A stretch of DNA of 64,000 bases from Alkaliphilus peptidifermentans DSM 18978 (GTDB taxonomy: Bacteria; Bacillota; Clostridia; Peptostreptococcales; Natronincolaceae): assembly GCF_900101495.1 (NCBI RefSeq), contig NZ_FMUS01000022.1, positions 23,534-87,533 on the forward strand, read 5' to 3'. The translations under genes and the position numbers were made by a program. The notes under the pieces were generated by a model, which was given only the letters and a program-made list of their open reading frames with translations, was not told where the DNA came from and made no database searches. Below, one piece after another: positions 16,023 through 23,993 of this stretch. The stretch's first letter is position 1. Every line of letters begins with the position of its first letter.

Positions 16023-17942
16023 CTATATGTTTGCCAATGCAAGCTTTAGCTTTGGCACCATTTCATTTATCACATCATTTGGAGTCATATTACTTCCATT
16101 AATATTAATTGTAATGCTTGGTGAATTATTTATGTTTTCAATTAGGCTTTTAGATTTATCAGCAGGTATAATTGTTTCGCCCCTGCTGGTATGCCTTATT
16201 TCTCCACCCTGCTCATGGATTAAAGCTAAGCCTTCCCTTGCATAGCTGGTACCTAATGCAAATTCAGGTATATTGGGAATATTAATACCAAGCTCTTTAC
16301 CACCAATTCCAGGAACCCAATCAGGGACCTTAAAACTAATACTATTTATGCCATCAATTAAGAAATTAATGGGTTTAATAATGAAATTTATACAGCCTCC
16401 AATTGTCTCCTTGATAAATTCCATAACACCTGTAAAAACATCCTTAATTCCTTCAAATGCACCTTTAATATTTTCAATTGCACTATTCCATACATTAAAG
16501 AAAAAGTCGGCAACACCACCGAATATCTCCTGTATTCCAGCCCACAGCTCCATTGCCTTTTCCTTTATGGTATCCCAATTTTTCCAAACTAGAATTCCCA
16601 CAGCGATGACAGCTCCAATTGCAAGGGCAACCATACCCCATGGAGACGAGGCCATTACCTTATTAAGGAAGCCTTGAACCTTTACAAGTCCACCGGTGAC
16701 ATGAGTGTATATTTCAGTGGCATTTTGAACTGCTGCTGTCGCTCCCTCATAAACCTCCAATGCAAAGGAAACCCCTTCTATAATAGGTCGAAATTTAGTC
16801 CAATTATTATCGATAAAATTGTGTAGACCCATGGCTTTATCAGCAATATTTGAAATGAAATCTCCTACTCCTGGAAGTCCATTATCCTTTAGCCATCCTA
16901 CCACCGGTTGTGCGCTTTCAAAGGTATTTAATAGAGAATCCTTTAAGCCTTTTACATTGGTTTCAACATCAGATATAACTCCCTTGATAGAATCAATTGT
17001 CTGCTGATTTTCTGCAATTTTTAGCTTCATCCCCTCAAAGGCCGCCACACCAGACTCATGGACACCCTTTAAGGTTTCCTCAAAATCTATGGATTTTTTC
17101 TTTATGTTCTCAAAGGCATTACCGCTTTTTTCTCCAATTCCACCAAACTTGTCAGCAAACTTCATTGATTTTAACATCATCTCTTCAAAGACAGTTTTAG
17201 CTTTTTTATTAATACCTTCGAATGCTTCTCCAAAATTCTCCTGAAATTTTCCCTTTATTACTTGAGCTGTATTATTACTCCATTCCTTAATATTACTAAA
17301 GGCTTCATTAAATTTATTTGAAGCCGTTTCCTTAATATTTTCGAATGTATCAATACTCCACTGCTTTATATTTTCATAGGCCCCTCCAACTACTCCAGTG
17401 ACTGTTGCTGAAATACTCTTAAAGGCATTACTTCCCCATTCTTTAATATTATTAAAGGTTTCGCCAAATTTCTCATCAAATTTTTGTTTTAAATTTTCAT
17501 AGACTTCAAGTCCCTTTTTGGCTCCCTTCATAAATCCTTCTGCAAATTTACCCATTATTTCTTCTTTAATATCCTCAAAGGTTTCAATTCCCCATTGCTT
17601 TATATCATTATATGCTTCTTTAAAAATGCCAGAATTTTTTTTAATGCTCTCAAAGGCATCTATACCTAATTTCTTAATGGTTTGCATATTGTCTCCCAGC
17701 CTGCTGGCGTAAAGAATAACATTATCAACCTCAGTATTTAAATCTGCTACTGCACTTTTTAGCTCTATAATGTCATTTTTATTTAATTGTCCTAATGCTT
17801 TATTTGCACCACCGATATGCTCCTTTATTCCTGCTGCTACATTTTTTATTTCCGATTCAAAGCTTTTTAAGTTTTTAATTGCATATTTTATTCCTGTACT
17901 AAAATTTTTATCCTTTAAGGATAATACTCCCTCTACTACCAT
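16023..17942 (-). CDS. Tail tape measure protein, module A
   Basis: About 639 residues. The helical N-terminal two thirds carry a degenerate repeat (NIKEWS, TFENIKE, AFSNIKEW) spaced about 20-25 residues. Two hydrophobic segments follow (PWGMVALAIGAVIAVGILVW and near FFFNVWNS), then a C-terminal IHEQGGEIRH segment. It sets tail length and is ejected first. I choose ATG at 17942 (AGGTGGGTGAGG upstream); an earlier ATG at 17996 is in frame but would overlap the frameshifted chaperone end. At 0.15 nm per residue the tail would be about 95 nm (inference). Confidence 0.85.
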   Translation of the reverse strand: MVVEGVLSLKDKNFSTGIKYAIKNLKSFESEIKNVAAGIKEHIGGANKALGQLNKNDIIELKSAVADLNTEVDNVILYASRLGDNMQTIKKLGIDAFESIKKNSGIFKEAYNDIKQWGIETFEDIKEEIMGKFAEGFMKGAKKGLEVYENLKQKFDEKFGETFNNIKEWGSNAFKSISATVTGVVGGAYENIKQWSIDTFENIKETASNKFNEAFSNIKEWSNNTAQVIKGKFQENFGEAFEGINKKAKTVFEEMMLKSMKFADKFGGIGEKSGNAFENIKKKSIDFEETLKGVHESGVAAFEGMKLKIAENQQTIDSIKGVISDVETNVKGLKDSLLNTFESAQPVVGWLKDNGLPGVGDFISNIADKAMGLHNFIDNNWTKFRPIIEGVSFALEVYEGATAAVQNATEIYTHVTGGLVKVQGFLNKVMASSPWGMVALAIGAVIAVGILVWKNWDTIKEKAMELWAGIQEIFGGVADFFFNVWNSAIENIKGAFEGIKDVFTGVMEFIKETIGGCINFIIKPINFLIDGINSISFKVPDWVPGIGGKELGINIPNIPEFALGTSYAREGLALIHEQGGEIRHTSRGETIIPADKSKSLIENINNSPSITININGSNMTPNDVINEMVPKLKLALANI

Positions 17943-17983
17943 TTCCTCACCCACCTTCATAAAGAAGATAAGAGAAGGAAAAA

Positions 17984-18142
17984 TTATCTGCTCCATCTTT
18001 CCTTCTCTTCTTCAAAATATAGCTCCATGCTTGCTGTCATAAACAGCCTTTCATCGTAGCTTAAATTTATTAAATAATCTAAGGAATAGCCTTTTTGAAG
18101 GTAGTGATGAAGAAAATATAAATCCCCATCACTACCAATTAG
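17984..18142 (-). CDS. -1 frame extension of the tail assembly chaperone, module A
   Basis: Fifty-two codons in the -1 frame, from CTA at 18142-18140 to TAA at 17986-17984. They encode LIGSDGDLYFLHHYLQKGYS...MELYFEEEKERWSR. The stretch has no start codon or ribosome-binding site at its head and begins exactly at the slippery site. The helical, acidic sequence is typical of the second half of gpG-GT/XkdN2 chaperones. It is too short to appear as an ordinary gene and is normally missed. Confidence 0.85.
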   Translation of the reverse strand, partial: LIGSDGDLYFLHHYLQKGYSLDYLINLSYDERLFMTASMELYFEEEKERWSR

Positions 18143-18537
18143 TTTTTTATATCCTTAACCGCCTTCACACTATCTGAGTAGCCTGCCATCTTCAAGCAAT
18201 AGCCTGAAATACTGCCAATTTCCCCTGCTTCAAATATCTTCTCTACAATTTCCATAGGCTCGACACAAGAAAATTCCTCTTGAAGCTTGATATCCTTAAG
18301 ATTTGGCTCTACCACACAGTTATAGACCATATGGAGGTCTGCCTTGTCTTGAGTGCTGTCATTCTGGGCAACTGACAAAGCCTCCATGCAAAGGGCTCTT
18401 GAAGGCTTTTGTATAATAATATATGAATCTAATGAAGGAACATATAATTCCTCTGTGGATTTTTCCTTTTGCTTTAACTGCTCCTTCTTTTTAATTAGAT
18501 CAGTCACTGTCAGCTTTTTTATATTCTTTTTTGCCAT
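18139..18537 (-). CDS. xkdN: Tail assembly chaperone (XkdN-like), module A, frame-0 product
   Basis: A 132-residue protein between the tube and tape measure genes, the invariant place for the chaperone of long-tailed phages. It contains VTDLIKKKEQLKQKEKSTEE, IIQKPSRALCMEALSVAQ and SGYCLKMAGYSDSVKAVKDI. It coats the tape measure during tube assembly. The ATG at 18537 follows AGGGGG; an in-frame start at 18564 lies inside the tube gene. Its last codons are ATA AAA AAC TAA, which include a -1 slippery heptamer, so a 184-residue fusion should also be made. Confidence 0.87.
   Translation of the reverse strand: MAKKNIKKLTVTDLIKKKEQLKQKEKSTEELYVPSLDSYIIIQKPSRALCMEALSVAQNDSTQDKADLHMVYNCVVEPNLKDIKLQEEFSCVEPMEIVEKIFEAGEIGSISGYCLKMAGYSDSVKAVKDIKN
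18142..18148 (-). promoter_or_regulatory. Programmed -1 frameshift site A AAA AAC, module A
   Basis: On the minus strand the heptamer A AAA AAC is in the correct phase (frame 0 reads AAA AAC then TAA). It is a canonical X XXY YYZ slippery site. A -1 slip bypasses the stop and gives the 52-residue extension. The same heptamer, in the same phase, occurs at the module B chaperone. Confidence 0.88.
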
Positions 18538-18553
18538 AATATTTAGCCCCCTA

Positions 18554-18988
18554 CTAATCTTCAATTAAATCAGGAAAATCAAAATCACTAAAGCCGAAGG
18601 GAATATCCTCCTCCAACTTGGCTTTTTGCTCAAAGGACATTAGCATTACCTCTGTAAACCATACATTGTATAATACAACTCTTTCAGTGCCAAATGCATC
18701 GGGATCAGCTAATTTCGCAACAATTTTTGATCTTATTTCCTGCCCATCCTTTATTGCCATTGCAATTTTCTTCTGTGCCCTTGAATATATCTTTTTAAGC
18801 TTCATGGTACCTTCACCATTCCAGCCCAGCATTTTTGAATCCTTTGATAATGAGCCGGCCATATTTATTTCTTCTCTATCTATACTGATTTTAGCTTCAA
18901 AGCTTTCGATATCTGCCAATAGCTCTCCATCCCACCAAACTGAACCAAATGTACCATTTATTAATCTTTTGCCATCTAACTTTTTCAT
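18554..18988 (-). CDS. xkdM: Tail tube protein (XkdM-like), module A
   Basis: A 144-residue tube protein of the XkdM family. It shows RLINGTFGSVWWDGELLADI, the EFEAKI-type beta hairpins, MLGWNGEGTMKLKKIYSR and a C-terminal acidic FGFSDFDFPDLIED. It assembles as hexameric rings inside the sheath. It is separated from the sheath gene by a 90-bp gap that holds a terminator-like hairpin. AAAGGA precedes the ATG. Confidence 0.9.
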   Translation of the reverse strand: MKKLDGKRLINGTFGSVWWDGELLADIESFEAKISIDREEINMAGSLSKDSKMLGWNGEGTMKLKKIYSRAQKKIAMAIKDGQEIRSKIVAKLADPDAFGTERVVLYNVWFTEVMLMSFEQKAKLEEDIPFGFSDFDFPDLIED

Positions 18989-19020
18989 TTATATATCATC
19001 CTTTCAAATTTCGTTAAATT

Positions 19021-19044
19021 AAAAAAAACAGATTTATTAATCTG
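19021..19044 (-). terminator. Terminator-like hairpin between sheath and tube genes, module A
   Basis: On the minus strand CAGATT/AATCTG with a 4-nt loop is followed by eight T residues, inside the operon. It probably terminates part of the transcripts. The equivalent junction of module B is only 11 bases and has no such hairpin. Confidence 0.55.
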
Positions 19045-19078
19045 CTCCTCCAGTTATAAAAAATGATTTTACTTAATC

Positions 19079-20128
19079 CTACAGTGAAATATTAAACTTC
19101 AAATCTTCTACTGAATCTAAGAATTTAAGATTTCCATTTACAAATACCTTGCTGCGGAAGGACTTTTCTTTGATTTGCTGATCACTTAAATCACTTACAT
19201 CTACTCCAATTCCTTCCCAGGCTAATCTTTGAGACTGGACATCTATAGAAACCTTGTTATTATATGAAGGATCAAGAATTTCTCCCTGCAGCCCCTTAAG
19301 ATATGCGTTAACAGCAGTTAAGAATAGCACCTGATTATCATATGAATTATTTACCTTGCCAATATATTCATCCTCAAAGGTTCGGGAAATATCCTCTTTA
19401 ATTAAATCCATACCTTCTAAAATCTTAATTTTCTTAAATTCATCCGCCTTTTCAACTGTGGTGGTTGTCAGTGAATTTACAGCTCTGGCTATTTTGATTT
19501 TTTCTCCATCATTAATCAAAATAAGCTTTCCTGCTTGAATTTCTGAGTTAGGATCAGCAGCTTCATTAATACCCTCCACCTCTGGAAGTACATAATATGT
19601 AGCTGAACGGGTATAGGGAAGTCCTGCTAAAATTCCTGCAATTCTGCAGGTATATTCTGCTGCTGAATATGCTTCTCCCTCCACCTGAATATTTGAAGTG
19701 GCGAAGTTGATTACACCCTCATCATCTGCAATATGGTTTGCAACCACTGCCTTATAGGTTTTACTGTCATTTTTACGGCAGCCTTTAATCCATGTGGCTA
19801 CATCACTTGCTGCTGATTCATCTGGCACTGCTAAATAGTTAAATAGCTTGCTTTTTAGTCTATTTAAGGCATCATTGTAGTTGGCAGCCGCAGTGTCAAC
19901 CCTCTCAACTATTAATTTAGACGGATTGCCTATAAATGCCTTTTTAATTAAATCTAGATTTCTCTCTGACCAATCCTCTGGCAAAACCTCTGTAGATGAT
20001 TTGTATTCCCTTGTATCAAAGGCTCCAGTATCATCCTTCAAAATCAATGCCACAACTCCCTTTTCACTTCTTTTTACTGCACTTACTGCCTTTGTTTCAA
20101 AAATAATATCAATTGTTGGTAAACCCAT
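19079..20128 (-). CDS. xkdK: Contractile tail sheath protein (XkdK-like), module A
   Basis: A 349-residue sheath protein. It has the short N-terminal domain (GLPTIDIIFETKAVSAVKRS) and the conserved C-terminal subtilisin-like sheath core with EDEYIGKVNNSYDNQVLFLT and an RSKVFVNGNLKFLDSVEDL end. It lacks the outer domain insertion of module B, so it is about 90 residues shorter. It contracts to drive the tube through the target envelope and identifies the particle as contractile (myovirus/R-type). Confidence 0.92.
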   Translation of the reverse strand: MGLPTIDIIFETKAVSAVKRSEKGVVALILKDDTGAFDTREYKSSTEVLPEDWSERNLDLIKKAFIGNPSKLIVERVDTAAANYNDALNRLKSKLFNYLAVPDESAASDVATWIKGCRKNDSKTYKAVVANHIADDEGVINFATSNIQVEGEAYSAAEYTCRIAGILAGLPYTRSATYYVLPEVEGINEAADPNSEIQAGKLILINDGEKIKIARAVNSLTTTTVEKADEFKKIKILEGMDLIKEDISRTFEDEYIGKVNNSYDNQVLFLTAVNAYLKGLQGEILDPSYNNKVSIDVQSQRLAWEGIGVDVSDLSDQQIKEKSFRSKVFVNGNLKFLDSVEDLKFNISL

Positions 20129-20151
20129 TTACATCAACTTCCTTTCTTTTT

Positions 20152-20571
20152 TTATTTAAAATTTAATTCCTGCATCAATTCATTACTTTCTTCCATTTCC
20201 TTGGTTTCAAAATAGTTCACATGGAATTCAAATTGGAAAATTCCTTCTTCCTTTTTTGTTAGAGTTTCAGTAATTTTTAAATATCTGTCCTGAACCATAA
20301 ATTTAAGATCAAAGTTATCCTCCAGCTTTTCAATAATATCCAGTAGCTGAAAACCACCCTCATCATTAATTGACGGATAAATATATATCCTAATGGTCAT
20401 ATCTCTTTCATAATTGAATAATCGGCTGTTTTTTCTTATGTTGTCAAATTCAATAAAAAAAGAAGGTATATCCAACTCTTCATTTACATTCTTGGTTAGA
20501 ACTCTACCTTCAGGAAAAGCAGCTTCAATGATTCCCACCACTATGCTCTTAATTTCCCTTAATGTAATCAT
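20152..20571 (-). CDS. Tail terminator-like protein (DUF6838 type), module A
   Basis: A 139-residue protein, first gene of module A. It has LREIKSIVVGIIEAAFPEG, a central IPSFFIEFD strand and the C-terminal GIFQFEFHVNYFE. Similar short proteins precede the sheath in PBSX and diffocin-type clusters and cap the tube end. The module B counterpart has the same pattern (PPYFYVKML, NFFVEYSFFVY). GGAGGAAG precedes the ATG. Confidence 0.75.
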   Translation of the reverse strand: MITLREIKSIVVGIIEAAFPEGRVLTKNVNEELDIPSFFIEFDNIRKNSRLFNYERDMTIRIYIYPSINDEGGFQLLDIIEKLEDNFDLKFMVQDRYLKITETLTKKEEGIFQFEFHVNYFETKEMEESNELMQELNFK

Positions 20572-20676
20572 TGTTTACTTCCTCCATTAATTTATTTATC
20601 TACTTTTAAACCCTTAAAGCTTTAACTCACTCCCTTCAAATTAATGTAAATAAAAAGAAAAGAATATAAATTGCAA

Positions 20677-20704
20677 AATAAAAACTAGCTTCTTTAAAAG
20701 CTAG
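20677..20704 (-). terminator. Intrinsic terminator upstream of module A
   Basis: On the minus strand CTAGCTT/AAGCTAG with a 6-nt loop is followed by TTTTTATTTT. It lies between the repeated 65-bp element and the first gene of module A (105 bases further on). Confidence 0.8.
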
Positions 20705-20728
20705 AGTAAATTAATAATTTATATTCTT

Positions 20729-20793
20729 CCTCAATATCATATTAACATGGGTGACATGTGCCTGGAAGGACATCCTTCGGTCACGTTTCGGAC
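20729..20793. repeat. 65-bp conserved element, copy A (between the dockerin gene and module A)
   Basis: On the plus strand it starts CCTCAATATCATATTAACAT and ends GTTTCGGAC. It is identical at 58 of 65 positions, without gaps, to the copy at 34950-35014. It starts 8 bases past the dockerin stop and is followed (minus strand) by the terminator upstream of module A. GTGAC (20751-20755) pairs with GTCAC (20780-20784) around the inner hairpin GAAGG-ACAT-CCTTC (20765-20778). It is not a class I recognise. Confidence 0.85.
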
Positions 20794-20801
20794 TGGGCTG
20801 T

Positions 20802-21470
20802 TTAAAATGTTAAGTTAAGTATATGGTAAATAATCAGCTTTACATCCTCCATGTTTATTTCTCCATCCCTATTGACATCGCAGTTAGGAAACTCTTCTGC
20901 TGATTCTCCAATTCGATATGAAGCTATAGCGGCATCGGCTAGATTAATGACACCATCTTGATTTACGTCCAACACATCATAGACTGTTACTGTAGTAGAA
21001 ACATTCACTGGGTGGAATAGAATACCGTCTGATGTGGCTGCCGTAGATTCAAACAAGATAAAGTCACTGGTTTCAGACATTTTTTGTGGTGTAAACTTAA
21101 TATTTAATAAATCTGTATCGGTATTTACTGCACTTTCCTTTCCCATCATGATAACTATTAATCTAAGTTTACTTTGATTTTCTGAATATACGCTTTCTGT
21201 AACTGTTACATTCAAATTATGATTACCTGTAACAGAAAAGTCTTGATATTTAAAATCTTCATGATTATATATCAGTTGAAAATCCAATGCCGAGGTTTTA
21301 TGTTCTCCATAAACATAATCCACCACCGACAGCTTCACATTTACTTCTTCATCAACATAGACAGCAGGCTTTGAATCTAGCTTAAGAGTAAATGTTGGTT
21401 CTGCTGCGGTAACGAAGGTTGAAGATATAAGGAATAATAGGGTTGTAAAAATTAATATTCTGGTTTTCAT
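20802..21470 (-). CDS. Secreted cohesin-like/dockerin protein
   Basis: A 222-residue secreted protein: signal peptide (residues 1-23, ending FVTAA), a cohesin-like beta domain (about 27-165; SKPAVYVDEEVNVKLSVVDY, ALDFQLIYNHEDF) and a type I dockerin (about 168-222) with two calcium-binding repeats, DVNQDGVINLADAAIASYRIG and DVNRDGEINMEDVKLIIYHI. Dockerins bind cohesins, so one molecule could link to another. It lies between the two tail modules, before the repeated element, and is unrelated to tail structure. It is probably a cargo (moron) gene. Confidence 0.85.
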   Translation of the reverse strand: MKTRILIFTTLLFLISSTFVTAAEPTFTLKLDSKPAVYVDEEVNVKLSVVDYVYGEHKTSALDFQLIYNHEDFKYQDFSVTGNHNLNVTVTESVYSENQSKLRLIVIMMGKESAVNTDTDLLNIKFTPQKMSETSDFILFESTAATSDGILFHPVNVSTTVTVYDVLDVNQDGVINLADAAIASYRIGESAEEFPNCDVNRDGEINMEDVKLIIYHILNLTF

Positions 21471-21529
21471 TTGATCATCCTTTCTTTTGTTTTTGTTGTT
21501 GTTTGTAATTATCTTTTTAGTTAATCTAT

Positions 21530-23080
21530 TTATGCAGAAAGTAATAATATTTCTCTTATATGTACAGTTGCCTTTGTGTTTCCTGTCCCTGAATGAAATG
21601 ACTGTATTCGTGCTTCTATATTACCCGTAAATCCGTTAGAATGAAATGAAACATCGGAAAGGCTTAAACTCAAAATACCATATCCTCCTTCATATGCTCC
21701 GCTTGGTAATTTGAGATGAGTTCGAATATATCCATTAGTAGTTAACATATTTCCGAAACATGAGATAACCTTTCCCAACGCCTCTGAGTCTCTTGGTCCA
21801 TAATATTCAGAATACCTCATTTTTGTCTCTACTTCCATCATAACTACTATTTGTGTAGGCTTAAAATTTAATGAAGAAGATGATATAGAGATGCTTGTTA
21901 TAGAATCTACTGTAGTGACGGGTAGATTATGTGTAATATCAGGCGTTAATAAAGCAAATATTCCTTCTTTCAAAGATCCCGTTAATCCAAATAAAGAAAT
22001 ATCTTTTTTAATATTTTCTGCTACATAATTAGCATCTGTCAATTGTACGCTATTACTACTTGATCCGCCATAATAACCTGCTTGAGGTCTTAACCTTAAG
22101 GTGGTTCCGCTTCTAGATATAGCTTGAGCATCAACATGCCCTGTTCTGATAGGCATAGTACCAATTATTTTATTCCCACCATTGGCAAAAGCACTTTTAC
22201 CTATACTGATATCCCCTGCTGTAGGAACTTCTCCAGTTGGCATATCAGAATAAGTGCCTGTCACTCCTCCGACTTCAGCCCCCTTTCTAACATTCCCTGA
22301 TGATAAATTTGTAATATTGGCTGTTACTGTACCTGCACCAGCATGGTATCCTTGAGGTATAGTATATTGACCACCTTGACTAGTTAATGCTGAGGTTACA
22401 TTACCTCTGTTGACCATTGATCCAGCAGTACCAGCAATAGTAGTTCCTGATAATACATTTGCAGCAGGAACATTTACAGCGTTACAGGTTACACTGCTAT
22501 AATAGCCTGCTGTATCACTTTGTACCGATGCACTAGGATTAAATGTTTTAGCTCCTTTATTAGACATTGTACCAATTATATCTCCTGCATCTGTAGAGGC
22601 TGTTTTACCAGAGAGAAGGTCAGATGCAGTTGCATTACCACTAGCACCTTCACCCTGTAATTGAAAATTTGATCCATCATACCTCAATGTATAAACACCA
22701 TTTAGAATTAACTTTCCAGTTGTTAAGATATTTCCTCTACTATCTCTTATTGACTTTGCCCCTAACCCGTTGATATTTAAGGTTGAAGCTCCTGAATTAG
22801 CTGTATGAATCTTTATTGCTACACATATTCCTGGAGTATAAGACGTAAGAGGAGGGTCAAGTGTAAGGGTATAATTGTTTGATGTTCCTCCCGTTATACC
22901 ATAGCCAGGTTGTCTTACATAATCAACTTTATGTTTATCAATATCACTTTTAACCTCATTTACTGCATTTACTAGATTACTGCTATTGGTAGTCTCTAAT
23001 TCTTGCATATTGCCGATTTTATTAAATTCTTCATTTACATCTGAAGAAAATTCTTGTCGAGTAATTTTTCCATCGCTCAT
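21530..23080 (-). CDS. Large tail fibre protein, module B
   Basis: A 516-residue protein starting MSDGKITRQEFSSDVNEEF at an ATG (23080) with AGAGGTG upstream; a GTG three codons earlier is also open. Residues about 55-330 (QPGYGITGGTSNNY; NATASDLLSGKTASTDAGDI; NVRKGAEVGGVTGTYSD) are very close to the module A fibre at 9.0-10.5 kb. The N-terminal anchor and C-terminal domain (residues 330-516) are different. It is the last tail gene of module B. Confidence 0.8.
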   Translation of the reverse strand: MSDGKITRQEFSSDVNEEFNKIGNMQELETTNSSNLVNAVNEVKSDIDKHKVDYVRQPGYGITGGTSNNYTLTLDPPLTSYTPGICVAIKIHTANSGASTLNINGLGAKSIRDSRGNILTTGKLILNGVYTLRYDGSNFQLQGEGASGNATASDLLSGKTASTDAGDIIGTMSNKGAKTFNPSASVQSDTAGYYSSVTCNAVNVPAANVLSGTTIAGTAGSMVNRGNVTSALTSQGGQYTIPQGYHAGAGTVTANITNLSSGNVRKGAEVGGVTGTYSDMPTGEVPTAGDISIGKSAFANGGNKIIGTMPIRTGHVDAQAISRSGTTLRLRPQAGYYGGSSSNSVQLTDANYVAENIKKDISLFGLTGSLKEGIFALLTPDITHNLPVTTVDSITSISISSSSLNFKPTQIVVMMEVETKMRYSEYYGPRDSEALGKVISCFGNMLTTNGYIRTHLKLPSGAYEGGYGILSLSLSDVSFHSNGFTGNIEARIQSFHSGTGNTKATVHIREILLLSA

Positions 23081-23195
23081 AAAAATCACCTCTCTTGGTT
23101 AATTAAAAATTAATTGTTATGTATAATTATTCGCATTACTTATGACGCATAAAGTTCCCTGTGTGAATTTATCACCCCTCATCACTGGCACCGCC

Positions 23196-23993
23196 TTAAT
23201 AAAAGTCATAGTATATATTTATATTTCTGCAATAAGAAGTATTTTCAGAGTGAGAGTTACCTCCAGCCATGTGTAAATAAATAGGTGTTATATATGGCAC
23301 GCGTAATATTTGCGTAATGGTGACGTAGTCAACTGAACGGCTACTCACAAAGACACCCGACGGATGATTAGGATATGTGTTTATGCTTCCTATATCGTCC
23401 GTCCAACCGTGTGTTGAAATTGCAAATCCAAACAATGGACTAAAGTGCATCAAGACAGAATTAGAAGAATTATTTGTTTTCATATCCCACGTTACCTTTA
23501 GCTCACCTACACCAAGCGGTACAAATTTAGCTACTAGTATATATTTAGAAGAATTACCTGTTACAGACCTCTCTGGCGCGAAACTATGCCTTAGTGTATT
23601 TGAGGGTACTACCATTCGAGCAACATTTAAATTATCAACGCTTGCTTGACTTGCCCTACTTGATATAGTAGTATCAATCCTGCTCGAATGGGTACTTGTC
23701 GCCCCCCAACTGGCCTGTCTGGAGGATATAGTTGTGTCTATTCTATCCCTATGAGTTGTTGTTGCTCCCCAGTTGGCTTGTCTTGAAGATATAGTATTGT
23801 CAATACTGTCTACCTTTGACATTCTTGTACTACTCATATTTGCTGTCAAATATTCATAGATTTGTCTTAATCTTGCAAATAGTGTTGTATTTCCTCCAAC
23901 ATCTGTATTAGTACCTACTTTTGTATTTATGCTTCCTATATCATTTTTTACTGCCTCTACTTGTTGTTTATTTGGTAATGTTACTTGTGGCAT
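23196..23993 (-). CDS. Tail fibre/needle protein with helical repeats, module B
   Basis: A 265-residue protein. The N-terminal 130 residues repeat SSRQANWGATTTHRDRIDTT, RQASWGATSTHSSRIDTT and similar, a predicted trimeric coiled coil also found at the start of the module A glycine-rich protein. The C-terminal half (GELKVTWDMKTNNSSNS...YCRNINIYYDFY) is a beta domain and a likely receptor-binding tip. Its start overlaps the end of the preceding gene by one base. Confidence 0.75.
   Translation of the reverse strand: MPQVTLPNKQQVEAVKNDIGSINTKVGTNTDVGGNTTLFARLRQIYEYLTANMSSTRMSKVDSIDNTISSRQANWGATTTHRDRIDTTISSRQASWGATSTHSSRIDTTISSRASQASVDNLNVARMVVPSNTLRHSFAPERSVTGNSSKYILVAKFVPLGVGELKVTWDMKTNNSSNSVLMHFSPLFGFAISTHGWTDDIGSINTYPNHPSGVFVSSRSVDYVTITQILRVPYITPIYLHMAGGNSHSENTSYCRNINIYYDFY

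Noticed and set aside
20729..20793. The 65-bp element as a known riboswitch (c-di-GMP, glycine, ZTP, guanidine) or an integron attC site
   Set aside because: The core consensus motifs of those classes that I could recall are not present, and no integron recombination core pair was found. An Rfam search would settle it.
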